Part shown: piece by piece, positions 1-12,400 of the stretch
How positions within the stretch are numbered: position 1 is the first letter of the stretch
Layout: the number at the start of each line of letters is the position of its first letter
Assembly: GCA_013180625.2 (NCBI GenBank)
Contig: SNVD02008926.1
Location: forward strand, 276,752-340,751
Direction: 5' to 3'
DNA: 64,000 bases
DNA from: Boswellia sacra
Lineage: Eukaryota > Streptophyta > Magnoliopsida > Sapindales > Burseraceae
The notes under the pieces: generated by a model
The model's database searches: none
Told to the model about the DNA's origin: nothing
The model's input: only the letters and a program-made list of their open reading frames with translations
Translations under genes and position numbers: made by a program

Positions 1-1110
1 GAAAAATGCTCATAACTTTTTTTTTTTTCAAAGTGTTCAATGAAAGATAACTTATATAAAAATTTTATCCCTTATGATGAAATTCCCTATAGATTTGAGA
101 CAGTGCAAACCTTTAATGCTTCATTGTTAAAATAATAATAATAATAATAAGTTCATATTCTGTTTTCTTTGCCTGCTATTATAGCTTTTATTAACACTCT
201 CAATTGTATCTCTTTATTGGAAGGTTTATGTGAAGAGTTCTTTTTTCCCGCATTCTCCATCTTCTTGCCTCAAGTAAATCTTTCAAACTCTGATTTCATC
301 GGCTCATGATAAGCATTGTGCTTCCTTTTATTGATGTCAATAATTATCAGGATGTTAAATTCAACTTAGCTGTAGTACGAGAGATTCAGATTATGTTAAT
401 TATGCTTTATATTCTATAAATCGTAAATTTAAACCATGAAGGCATTAAAATAGCTAGTTATGTTAAATTTGAACTTAATTATGAAAATAGCCAGTTATGT
501 TAGATCCAAAATTCAAACTCACTTGGATTTATGTCAAATTCAATAAAACCTAGTTATGTATTTGTAGATTATTACATAGTCACTTGAGAAGTAACCACTT
601 ATATATTTGTGAAAATAGATGTCAAAGTATGTTAGATTCTTTAAAAATCCTTTTCTAGCTGTTTACTTAACACATATTGGGTCCAAAATCATACAAAGTT
701 TATGAAAAACAATCCCATACCCGAATCGCCCTTTAGATTCTTTTTGGGAGTTTTTTATAGCCCTAAATCTGCTGAGATATTCAATGACTTTAAAATGAGT
801 TGCAACTTTCATGCGGTTTAGCTTTGTGTCAATATAGTTCACAAATTATTCACCAATTATGGTTGGCGGATTATGTATCTTATAGTTCGCGATCTGCTAT
901 ATAACTTTTAAAAACTGTGTTTGTGACTTTCATGTGATTTTGTATTGTATCCTCTTAAGTTCACAGACTGGCCACCTATCTGCTGGCCTGCTTGGCAGAG
1001 CAGTATCCGAGATATGGATAATCATTTATCAAGTAATACATTTTGTGCATGCGGTTGGGGCTGAGGTCTATAATAGACTCATTTTTTGAAGTTGGAGAAG
1101 TAATTACACG
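1..1110. other. AT-rich non-coding DNA left of copy A
   Basis: I see no convincing exon here. The expected upstream CCR4-4 exon, which encodes the SYNILAQ-type segment just before the WKTRSRAIL exon, is not recognisable in this stretch. It is either left of the window or lost. A short ATA-type microsatellite occurs near 130-150. The sequence could be a long intron or intergenic DNA. Similarity to the second gene copy begins only near 1110. Confidence 0.5.
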
Positions 1111-1142
1111 AGTTTCATGTTTGATAATTATGCTCTTCACAG

Positions 1143-4100
1143 GTGGAAGACCCGGTCAAGGGCAATTTTAACTGTTCTACAGAACCTTGGTGCTGACTTC
1201 CTATGCCTACAGGTTTCATTTACTTTATATGTTATAGGGTGGAGGATTACTTTTTGTGTTTTAGGTCATCCAATCCACGTAATCTGACAATGTTGATTTT
1301 TCTTTTTATTTATCATAAATTGAGTTAGTTAATAGTGTGCTGGTTCATCAACCAAGCGTTTTGTATTTATAAATTTTCATTTATATTAATTAATTTTAGA
1401 TCTGGTTTATATTACAAACCTTACCAGGAATTAGATGAGGATAAGTTTTATAAAGGAAACTTGGAGGCAGTTGGTTATTCTGGTATCTATATTCAGAGAA
1501 GTGGCCAGAAGCGTGATGGTTGCGGAATTTTTTATAAGCACAACTGGTAGGCAGAGTTCTCTCTTCTTTTGATTGAAGATATTGAATACCTTTTCTTACT
1601 CTAGTAATTGAAATTTATTATCCTGGGGAAGGGTCCAGTTTTCAGATGAAAGAATGCTAAAAAATATGTACTACTAATTGCCATCAAACTGATAGTTAAC
1701 TAAAACATGCCATAAGAATCCATAATTATATAACTGAGACTAGTTCAACTGAATTCAAAATGTATTGATATGTAAATCTAGGTTTGGTTACGTGCCATTG
1801 GGATTTAATTGAGTGGTATGGGCTGGGATTGGACTTGGCTTTAGGTTAAAATGTTACCAACTAATAACAATAGGTAAGTAATAAATATTAAAGAGTAGTT
1901 GGCTACATCACCCTGTTCCTTTATGAATCCAAATCCTGTTTTCTGTAATGCACATTTTCTAATCAATTTACACTCAATATCAACCACATATCATTTTCAA
2001 AATTCAAAATAATTCAAAATCAACCATATATTTTTAAATTCAATTGAAAACAAAAATACTGGATTCATAAAAGAATACAGTTTCAAGTTTCTCTTTAGTT
2101 ATGTGCAACTGGTGCCCATGCTTAAACCCTCAGCAGCCATGCCTTTTTCCTCTGCCAGTAATTGTCATCAATACTTTACAATGACAAAGCTTGGTTATGT
2201 TTATCTGTGCTTTAGAATCCTTGGATAAAATAGATGCAAAGGACCCTATTTAATGTAACAGAACCAGTAAGAGTTAAATAAGGTTCTGGCCAACTTGAAA
2301 TTTTACCTATCTAAATTTCTGACGAGTGGAATAAGGGTGCTTGATTGTTCATGATCTTGTGCCTTCAATAAGATGCTGATGCAATTTTATTGACTTTTTT
2401 TTTCCTTCGATGCCCATAAAAGTATTAAATTATCTTACGTTATTATCTCAGTGCAGAGTTGCTTGTTGAGGACAGAATAGAGTACAATGATCTTCTGAAC
2501 TCTGTAGAAGATAAAACCGTTTCTTGTGGTGGTGAACAGAATAAAGATGCTGATCCAAAGAATGGTAACTCGTGCTGTTACTTCAATTATTATCATTATT
2601 GTTTTGGTTTGCCAATGTTAATTATAAATGTTCTGTGTTACAGAGAATTTTATTTATAAATTGAAAATTCTGAATTATGTTAGCACCAAATAGGTAGAGG
2701 CTTGATATTTTGATTCTGTTATTATAAATTACTAGCATCTAACAGAAGGCAAAAGTTATTAAAGAGTGAATTTAATGTCAACATCTATGCTGCTGTAAAT
2801 TGATCCTGAATTGTATCACCATATACTGTCAACATTTGCATTTGTAAGTTGGATATTTTGGATAAGTGTGGATTTTGGAGGCAGAAACCCCAAATGTAGT
2901 TCAAAAGCTGATCTTTAGTGCAAAGAAGAAAAAGGATCTTGTGCGTCTTTCAAATTATAGCCACTTAGAAAAGGAAGTTTGTGAAATGACCTCTATGGGT
3001 CTGATACAATGTGAAGTCTATATTTTATCGTCTTGAACCCAAATCCTGTTACCAGTTAGCAAAACAAAACATAACTAGCTGGAAAGGTATAAATATTTAT
3101 TGCATTTCGTTAACAAATTGGTAAAATTAGTATCCAGTTTTCAACTGGGGTAAAACAACAGAAAGTATATACGTTGATCTATGGTAGCTGGTCCTAGGTA
3201 CATATTTTTTGATAACCAGGTAGTCTTTTTGTTTCTATTTGGACATTTGTTTTCGTAATATCTTCTTTCCTGCTTGGTTTTGTATTGGATGACCATGCAG
3301 CTTTGTGCTGCCTTTGATTGCTGTTCCATTGACTGCTGTTGCTTCTTCAATGATCTGCCTTCAGATTCATCAAAAAAGGCTACTTCAGAGGATCATGGAG
3401 ATCTTAATGACCCTTATGTAAGGTTAAAACGTGACTGTGTAGGAATTATGGCTGCATTTAGACTTAAAGGTCCATTCGATCTTGTTGTTATTGTCGCAAA
3501 TACACACCTTTATTGGTAAAGTGGGTTTACTCCTAGCTATTATATTATTTGGTTTATCATGTGGTCTCCTCCATATTCTAAATGTAAGTTTTCAAGTTGT
3601 GATGGATGTTGTTTTTTCTGTCCCAGGGATCCAGAATTGGCTGATGTTAAGCTTGCACAAGCTAAGTATCTATTAGCTCGCTTGGCTCAGTTTAAAACAC
3701 TGATATCAGACAGATTTGAATGTAAACCTTCGGTGTTTGTGACTGGTGACTTCAATTCAGTCCCAAATGATAAGGTTCTTAGTTCTCTTCACTTTTACAT
3801 GTTTGGTTCCTCTTTTTCATGCCTATCTTTCTTTTAAGTCAAGAGGACATTCCATGAACAAAATAAATAGATAATCATTGATATTTCTAGTGATACATTC
3901 TTGCAATAGTTCTGAAGGCAACTCACGAGTACTATGTTTATACGCTTGCCTTGAGCTTACTTTGAGCTTGCGGTCACATTCTTGCAATAGTTCTGAAGTC
4001 CCTTCTCTTTGCAGGTCTACCAGTACCTTATTTCAGGCTACTCTTCCTCAACAGCACTGGTGGAGTTTTCTGAAGAGCTTCCTATTCCCTTGTGCAGTGT

Positions 4101-4323
4101 ATATGCTTTTACAAGAGGAGAACCACCATTTACAAACTGCACCCCCGACTTCACAGATACACTTGATTACATTTTCTTCTCTCCGGATGACTGCATAAAA
4201 CCAGTCAGTACACTTGAACTTCCAAAGTCAGACTCACCCGACATTATTGGTGGATTACCCAATCATTACCATCCAAGTGATCATCTCCCAATCGGTGCTG
4301 AATTTTATATCACCAGGGAATAA
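1143..4323 (+). CDS. CCR4-4: Carbon catabolite repressor 4 homolog 4 (HESPERIN)-like nuclease, copy A, 3' exons
   Basis: Endonuclease/exonuclease/phosphatase-fold protein of the plant CCR4-homolog-4 (HESPERIN) type, a family implicated in mRNA poly(A) shortening. Exons by eye: 1143-1212 (WKTRSRAIL...DFLCLQ), 1428-about 1545 (ELDEDKFYKGN...GCGIFYK), 2457-2564 (LLVEDRIEYND), 3365-3515 (DLNDPYVRLKRDCVGIM...NTHLYW), 3627-3774 (DPELADVKLAQ...GDFNSVPND) and 4014-4323 (VYQYLI...SDHLPIGAEF, stop TAA). Family catalytic motifs LCLQ-E, NTHLYW, GDFNS and SDHLP are all present. The 5' end is missing from the window. One oddity: the only good donor after exon 1428 (TG|GTAGGC) leaves two bases, whereas the next exon expects one, so a frameshift or cryptic splicing is possible. 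Most of the gene is duplicated downstream as copy B. The family call is firm; whether this copy works is uncertain. Confidence 0.8.
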
Positions 4324-6040
4324 AATTCATGCAAATTGCAATATATTAATCTTTATCTTCTCCTAGTTTGAATTGATCACTCAGCTGTACGGTTGCTTGA
4401 ATTGAAATTCAGTCCTGATACACCTGCTAGGTCCAACTACAAACAGGGAAACAATAATTCCATCCTCAAGTTTTTCTCAACTCCTTTTGAATCTCAAGTG
4501 ACATGGCACTTACATATGGTTGTTAGGAAACAAATTTGGGAAATACAGAATGGGAGTACATATAAATTTTATCCATTGATACACATGGAACCTCTATTGG
4601 GTATCAGCTTTGACACTTTTTTTGATCTGTTGATCTTTTTTTGGAAATTTTGCAACCATAATCTCATGAACATGATAATGAGATTCTCGTAGTTTTTTAT
4701 ATATGCAAAACCTTGGAATAATTACCCAGCAGCAGAATTAAATGGTGTGAATGCTGATATTCTGGATATGTTAGATCAAAATGAAACTATTTCTGTTGTA
4801 CTTCAATTATTTTTTATACTGTATTTTGATGAAAATAGAGTAAATCAATTTCTAAGTTTAATATTTTTTATCCTATGATTATTTATCTTATGATTTGATT
4901 TATGGTTGTCGACCCAGAGAAAATCTTTGATTCCGTCAGTGCAATACCAAAAACACTCAAGTTAAACCACCACAGTTGAACTTGAATAACCTTATTATTA
5001 TCAATCAATGAATTAACACAGGTAGGGACACTTTGTCAGTGCTTATGTTCTTGGCAAGCCTCAATAGCAATTCGTTCCAATGAGAAGCACTAGCATTAGC
5101 ATTATTGACAATATGTTCCTATTTAGTTGTGTTTTAAAGAGTAATCTTGTTTTAAAAAATTTTCGTCTCATAACGTTTTGTTCGACAATTCTTCAGCTTT
5201 GACTATGTATAGTTACTGCTGTCAAGCACAATTACAGAGTTATTGAGATGTTGAACAAAAGGTTACGAGATAATTTTTTTTTTAATGAAATTTTTTTTGA
5301 AGTACTTAAAAATATCATTGGTTTTTAAAATTTCTCAAAATGAAAAAAAGAAAAGGTATTATGTAAATTTTGGCTCTCTATCTCTCTATCTCGTCCAGAG
5401 CAACAGTGATGGTGAAGTAATAGTGTCATGCTGAAGCCCTCTCCTTTGCTTGCTCGGCTATTTATTGCGTCCTTCACAAGGTTATCTTCTCTCTCTTTAC
5501 ATTGAATCTTCTATGCAGTTTGCCGGAAGGGTTGTTGATTATTCTCTCAACGGTTTTCAATTTAAGCTCTGATAGAAAATTTACATGATATTACATTTGT
5601 TCTGGATGTTGCCATTTGAGTAAAATAAATGATATGTCAACTAAGGCAATTTTATAAAGGAAAAAACTTGTTGCTTAAAGTTCATCAATCGAAAAGCTGA
5701 TCTTTATCAAATATTATATCAAAAAAAGAGAAAAAGAGAACTATCGTTGTTTGAATTGGGTAGGTATACATATAATTTTCAGAGACTAAGAGATAAGAAG
5801 TCAAGTAGGATTAGGAAAACCTAAACCACTATCATATCTATAAATATATAGTCTCTTTTGTATTTTTTATTTTTTTTAAAAAAGGGATTTTGAAGCAAAC
5901 AGTGACCACGAGGTATCTTTGTAATTTTTATGAAACTTTTGTTTAAGATTAAACTATAAATATAGGGTGTTCTTGTTATGGTATAAAGATTAATGATTTA
6001 GAATGATTAGGCCCTAGAATTCATTAGACTAATGATAGAT
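4324..6040. other. 3' flank of copy A and intergenic DNA
   Basis: From 4324 to about 5110 the sequence is the 3' flank of copy A and aligns, diverged, with the 3' flank of copy B (16509-17103 and 17837-18060). From about 5110 to 6040 it is AT-rich DNA without a recognisable gene or repeat. No long open frame with family resemblance was seen. Confidence 0.6.
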
Positions 6041-6426
6041 TTTCCATGTGTAAGAGCCGTGGATATTTTGTTTCTAAGTAAATAGACCAACATTTTGATT
6101 TTTAATGATTTTTCAAAATTGACTCTCTAACTCTAAAAATTTCTATTTCCAGCAGAAATTTTAAATTTCAAAGTTTGAGTAACCTATACTTGTCCAAAAG
6201 TTAGACTTTTGACATCTTGAAAGTCATTATAATTTTCCATGTGTAAGAGCCGTGGATATTTTGTTTCTAAGTAAATAGACCAACATTTTGATTTTTAATG
6301 ATTTTTCAAAATTGACTCTCTAACTCTAAAAATTTCTATTTCCAGCAGAAATTTTAAATTTCAAAGTTTGAGTAACCTATACTTGTCCAAAAGTTAGACT
6401 TTTGACATCTTGAAAGTCATTATAAT
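6041..6426. repeat. Perfect 193-bp tandem duplication
   Basis: Positions 6041-6233 and 6234-6426 read as the same 193 bases, both beginning TTTCCATGTGTAAGAGCC and ending ...AAGTCATTATAATT. I found no difference by eye. The unit contains no recognisable gene. Identity of the two units in a region where everything else has diverged implies a very recent duplication or an assembly artefact. Confidence 0.9.
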
Positions 6427-8647
6427 TTTCCTACTGTGGAAAATTACGTATGATTTGTGAAAAAAATTGTTCACCTTATTTTAACTTGAGTATGAAGGAA
6501 AAGGGGAAAAAAAATTTGAAGATTTTAGCAAGTGCATTTATTGAAATTCTTGTCTTTAAATCTACAGCAGATTTATTTGAGAAAAATGAGTGGAAAGGCA
6601 CCAATACGCCCAAAATTCATTCCTGCTGAAGGGGCTGATATTGATTCAAGAAATAAAAGTGACGGTGAGGGTGAACCTCTCAGATGTTCTAATTAGTCTC
6701 TAATTAGTTTAAAGCTGATATTTATCCAAGTAAAAATGACGATATGTGCGGACTTCTCAAATTGTTTTAATTAGTCTCACTAATTATTCGCAATCAATCA
6801 TTACACAATGTTTGAGTATTATGATCTTGATTTTGATACTTGGATATGTATTTTTGTGTTTTTCCACTACCTCTTTTTATTTTTTATTTGTTTTTACGTA
6901 CTTCAGATTCTATTTTGGCTCTCAATATATATGAATGACAAATTAAATCTTCAAAATCTAACTCTTACAAATTGGAACTCTTGTGAATCAATCATAAGTG
7001 CAAAAGTTAATGCATGGACCCTAAATTCATTTAATATAAAAGAAAAAAAAAATCATGTGTTAGCCATCTTAAATTTCTTTTGCAGTGAATGCTTAGGGTG
7101 CACAGCTAGGAGAATTATGTTTGGCTTCTGAAAATTGTCTGTTTTTTTAAAATCTTATAGAGATATAAATTGGTTATGATGACTGAAAGTTGTTCAAAAT
7201 TGCTTGAGTGGTCTAATTCCATTCAGAATGGAGATGTTATTTACCTAATCAGTGGTAGTATCTCAGTTTGGAACATGCTATACAGGTCACAGGTGGCCAT
7301 TTGTTGTTTCTATCATCTTCTCCTCATTATTATTGTTATGATCATTGTTTTCCCGGGAAAAATTTGGTTTAGGCAGGAAAATGATGTTTGAAAACTGGGC
7401 AAGTGTTGGGTTGATTGTTTAAGACCTTTGTCCCAATCAAGAGGTCAGGGATTCAGTGCTCTGGGGGCTACTTAGTGTGGATATTACTTATCTCAAATTT
7501 TATGTCTATCAAAGTTGTACTATACTGCAGTACTCACCTGTCCGGAGGTGAACTAGAAGTTTCATGTTTGACAATTATGCTCTTCATAGGTGGAAGACCT
7601 GGTCAAAGGCGATTTTAACTGTTCTACAGAAACTTGGTGCTGACTTCCTATGCCTACAGGTTTCATTTACTATCTGTTGATGGGGTGGAGGGTTATAGTT
7701 TTGTGTTATAGGTCATCTCTTCCACATAATCTGAAAATGTCGATTTTTTTATTTAATCATAAATCGAGTTGGTTTGTAGCATGCAGGTGCATCTTCCATG
7801 TGTTCCTGAAGTTATATATTGTCATTTATCTTAATATAGTTTTCATCTGGTTCATACTACAAACCTTACCAGGAATTAGATAAGTTTTACAAAGGAAACT
7901 TGGAGGCAGTTAGTTATTCTGGTATATATATTCAGAGAAGTGGGCAGAGGCGTGATGGTTGTGGAATTTTTTATAAGTGGTAGGCTGAGTTCTCTCTTCT
8001 TTTTATTCGAGATATTGAATTATTTTTCTTAATATAGTCATTGAAACTTATTATCCTTGGAAAGAGTCCAGTTTTTAGCTGAAGAAAAGTCACAGTATGT
8101 AGTACCAAATTCAATTAAACTGATAGTTAACTGAAACATGCGTAAGAATCCATAATTCTATCATTGAGACTAGTTCAACTGAATTAAAAAATGTATTGAT
8201 CTCCAAGTCTAGGCTGGCTACATGGCCTTGGGATTTTTGCTTTTGCTCAGGAGTGATATCGGCTGGAATTGGAATTGGCCTTACCTTAAAATGTTATTAA
8301 CTAATATCAATAGGTCAGTAAGTAAATATAAAAGATTAGTTGGCTACTTTAGCTTTAAGTTTCTCTTTTAGCTATGTGCAACTGATATCCATTCTTAAAG
8401 CATTGGCAACTATGCCTTTTTCCACTGCCAGTAATTCTCATCAATACTTTACAATAATGGAGCTTGGTAACATTTTATCTGTGTTTAAGAATCCTTGGAT
8501 CGAGCAGATGCAAAGGACCCCTATGTAATGTAACAGGACTCAGTAAGAGTTATTAAGGTTCTAGAAAACTTGAAATTTTACCTATCTAAATTTCCGACAT
8601 AATGAAGAGGGGTGCTCGATTGTTCATAATCTGGTGCTTTGTGAAAG

Positions 8648-9053
8648 TGATAGGCCTCCAGTACAGCTTACTTACTCTAGGCGTCACAAGGATAGTGGAG
8701 GGAAAAGGGCAGAAGTGTGAATTTGTGGCTAATTGTTTCGGGTGCTGCTGTGCTGTTTTTTGGGGTGCTATAGGAGTTAGTTATTTTGTTACTTAGGGAA
8801 TTGTGAAGTTAGTTATGGGATATATGAAGGAGAGAGAGTGAAGAGATGGAGAGATTATTCTGTTGATCATTGTTTTCAGATTGGGAGAGCTGGCAGGACT
8901 CTCGAATTTCCTGCCAAACACTCCAATATCATCCAATTTCTTCTTTCAGTTGCCTATCTTCTGTCTTTCTAAAATTCAATCAACTCTTAAAAAAATCCTA
9001 GAATCCACCTACTGTGACGTGTGTGTGTGAGTGTGTGAAGTCTGTTCCTAACA
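8648..9053 (+). repeat. 5' LTR of the gypsy element
   Basis: This 406-bp terminal repeat starts TGATAGGCCTCC and ends CCTAACA. It differs from the 3' LTR at about five positions, plus two fewer bases in the GT run near the end. The tRNA-Met primer site follows immediately. Confidence 0.95.
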
Positions 9054-9056
9054 ATT

Positions 9057-9068
9057 TGGTATCAGAGC
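9057..9068 (+). other. Primer binding site (initiator tRNA-Met)
   Basis: TGGTATCAGAGC lies three bases past the 5' LTR and is the standard plant Ty3/gypsy minus-strand primer site complementary to initiator tRNA-Met. Confidence 0.9.
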
Positions 9069-9080
9069 ACTTACCTGGAC

Positions 9081-9386
9081 ATGGCGAAGAAAGGGGAAGA
9101 GAGGATGGACTCGATAGAGGAGAAAGTCCAGTCGTTACAGAACGATATCGGGGCGGTCAGGGAGGAGATGGCGAAGGTCCAGCTCCTTGAGCGGAGCATG
9201 GCGGCGATTCTGGAAAAGCTGGAGACGCTGACGGGGGAAAACAAAGAGGGTACTCATCCTTCTGCGTCGGCTTCGTCGTCCAAACAGAAGGCTCCGATGG
9301 GGGGAAACGGAGGAGGATCGATTCCGTTCACCGCCGGCGGAGGGGAAATCGAGGGATCGGGAAGAGGTGAGATCAGAACCCGATGA
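9081..9386 (+). CDS. Retrotransposon Gag N-terminal fragment
   Basis: A 101-codon frame opening at the first ATG after the primer site. It begins MAKKGEERMDSIEEK, carries a short heptad-like (coiled-coil) stretch around residues 10-50, then a Ser/Gly-rich linker. It ends at TGA (9384-9386). The next open frame starts in the same reading phase at 9465. A second in-phase stop, TAG, lies near 9402 in what should be the conserved start of the gag domain. Both stops therefore look like point mutations cutting one gag-pol frame, rather than a programmed gene boundary. Confidence 0.75.
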   Translation: MAKKGEERMDSIEEKVQSLQNDIGAVREEMAKVQLLERSMAAILEKLETLTGENKEGTHPSASASSSKQKAPMGGNGGGSIPFTAGGGEIEGSGRGEIRTR

Positions 9387-9464
9387 GTAGAGATGCCGGT
9401 GTTCTAGGGCGGGGATCCCGATGAGTGGGTTTACCGCGCCGAGCATTTCTTTTCACTGAACCGC

Positions 9465-12400
9465 ATGAATGAGCCGGAAAAGCTGATGGCGGCGGCGGTT
9501 TCCATGGAGGGTGAAGCGTTTGCGTGGCATAAATGGGAGGAGTCGCGGAAACCATTCCGATCGTGGGCGGAGTTGAAGGAGATGTTGCAGGAATATTTCC
9601 GAGAAAACCAAGAGGGGCTGTCGGAGCAATTTCTGGGGCTCCGTCAGGACGGCACCGTGCGAGAATACCGCCGGCAGTTCGAGAGGCTGGCGTCGACGAT
9701 GGGATATCTGCCGGACCACATCCTAGAAGGCCAATTTATCAACGGCCTACGTCCTGACATCAAGGCTGAACTGAAAGCCTTTAGGCCTGTGGGCCTGGAC
9801 CGGATCATGATGCTGGCCCAAAGATTGGAATGTAAGAATATGGCTTTGAAAGGCTCCCGGTCCATTAACCAGTTTACTGATAGAAGGCTTTCCAGTAACA
9901 CGATACCAGCACCTTCAAAAGCCCCTGGAAACACTAACTATCGAACCGCCTCTGTGCTGGAAAAAATTAAGAACGTTGCACCATTCAGAAGGTTGACAGA
10001 TGCAGAGTTACAAGCAAAGAGAGATAAGGGACTGTGTTATCGTTGTGATGAAAAGTTCTCTCCCGGGCATAGATGCCGGTTCAGAGAACTTCAGGTCATG
10101 GTGGTGCAGGAAGAGTGTGAGGCCCTGCTGGAGGAAGAAGAAGAACCTACAGAAGCAAATAGAGGTAACAGTCCTGATCCTGAAATTATAGAACTCTCCA
10201 TGAATTCTGTAGTGGGGCTTACTTCACCCAAAACGATTAAATTGAAAGGACTGATTGGAGGTGAAGAAGTTGTTGTGTTAATAGACTCTGGTGCTACCCA
10301 TAATTTTGTATCCAGAGCTCTGGTAAGAAGGATCGGACTGCCTATTGATCACACAGATGCTTATGGGGTATTATTAGGAACTGGGGATCCTGTAAAGGGA
10401 GACGGGATTTGTAAGGGCATTACTCTGACATTGCAGGAAATTAGGATTGTAGAAGATTTCCTACCCCTGGATCTTGGGGGAATTGATCTAGTGTTAGGAA
10501 TGCTATGGTTAGAGAATTTGGGAGTAATTAAATTTGATTGCAAAGCCTTAACAATGGAATTTGAGGTTGATGGCAGGAGAGTCCTGTTACAGGGGGATCC
10601 TAGTCTTTGTAAATCTCAAGTCAGACTTAAAAGTTTCATAAAGGCGATGAGAGGAGGGGGACAAGGGATGCTACTGGAGCTAAGTTCTATTTCAATCCTT
10701 ACTGATTCTAATTCCCAAAATACTATTCCAGTTGAAGTGGCCAGTATCATTAACCATTTTCAGACAGTGTTCAGTTCACCATCCCAGTTGCCTCCAAGTA
10801 GAGGGAGAGACCATGCTATTATTCTTAAGGAGGGAACACCGCCAGTAAGTGTAAGACCCTATCGATATCCACAAATACAGAAAGATGAAATTGAGAAGCT
10901 GGTAAGGGAAATGCTAGCAGCTAGAATAATTCGGGAGAGTAGCAGTCCTTTTTCTAGTCCAGTTTTGTTGGTAAAAAAGAAAGACAATAGCTGGAGATTT
11001 TGTGTGGATTATAGGGCTCTCAACCAGTCCACAATACCCGACAAGTACCCTATTCCGGTAATTGATGAGCTCTTGGATGAATTACACGGGTCTCGTGTTT
11101 TCTCAAAATTGGATCTCAAATCGGGTTATCACCAAATCCGGATTCGAGCTGAAGACATTCACAAGACAGCTTTTAGAACTCATGATGGGCATTATGAATT
11201 CCTGGTAATGCCGTTCGGATTGACCAATGCCCCTTCTACCTTCCAAGCTTTGATGAATGACATCTTTAGGAAGCATTTGAGAAGATTCGTGTTGGTATTC
11301 TTTGATGATATCCTAGTTTACAGTAAGAGTATGGAGGAGCACAAACATCATTTAGCAATTGTTTTGCAAATTCTGCAGGAACAGCAGTTGTATGCTAACT
11401 TAAAAAAATGCCTGTTTGCTCAAGCTCGACTGGAATACTTAGGCCACATAATTTCTGCTGAGGGGGTGGCTGTTGAAGACTCTAAAATTGCAGTGGTACA
11501 GCAGTGGCCTACACCAAAAAGTTTGAAGGAGTTGCGAGGATTTTTGGGGCTTACAGGATACTATAGGAAGTTTGTAAAAGGGTATGGGAGTTTAGCTTTT
11601 CCGCTAACTGAGCTATTAAAGAAAGACAGTTTTGGGTGGAATGCGAAAGCTGAAGAAGCATTTGAGAAATTGAAGCAAGCTCTGACCACTGTTCCAGTGC
11701 TAACATTACCGGATTTCACCCAGCCCTTTGTAATTGATACTGATGCTTCGGGGCTGGGGGTTGGGGCAGTGTTAATGCAGCAAAACAAACCCGTGGCCTA
11801 TTATAGCCATATGCTCCCTTCCCACCAAAGGTTGAAGTCAGTTTATGAAAGAGAGCTGATTGCCATAGTGTTGGCAGTACAAAAGTGGAGACCTTATTTG
11901 CTAGGCAGGAAATTTATAGTGAGAACTGACCAAAGAAGCCTGAAATACTTGTTGGAACAAAGGCTGGTGAGTACAGAAAATCAAAAGTGGCTGTCCAAGT
12001 TATTGGGGTATGAGTTTGAACTACAATATAAGCCGGGTTTGGAAAACAAGACAGCAGACACTTTGTCCAGACATCCGGAATTTACTGCCCTCTCATTATC
12101 ACCCTCTTTTAATTTGGGTGAAATACAAACTGAGATTACTAAAGATGAAGAGCTGCTCAAACTTAAAGAAGCTATTGTGGCAGGAAATCCGAACCAGCAA
12201 GGGTACACATTGGTGCAGGGAAATTTGCTGTACAAGGGAAGGCTGGTTCTGAGCAAGCAGTCAGCTTTAATTCCTAAATTACTTAAGGAATTTCATGATA
12301 GTCCCCTGGGAGGACATTCGGGTTTATTGAAGACCATACAGAGGTTATCCAGGGAGTTTTATTGGAAGGGAATAAGGAAGGACATTAAGGGTTATGTAGA

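Noticed and set aside
9135..9934. Several minus-strand open frames across the gag region
   Set aside because: They overlap the gypsy gag-pol frame in a GC-rich stretch, lack recognisable domains, and are best explained as chance open frames opposite the real coding strand.
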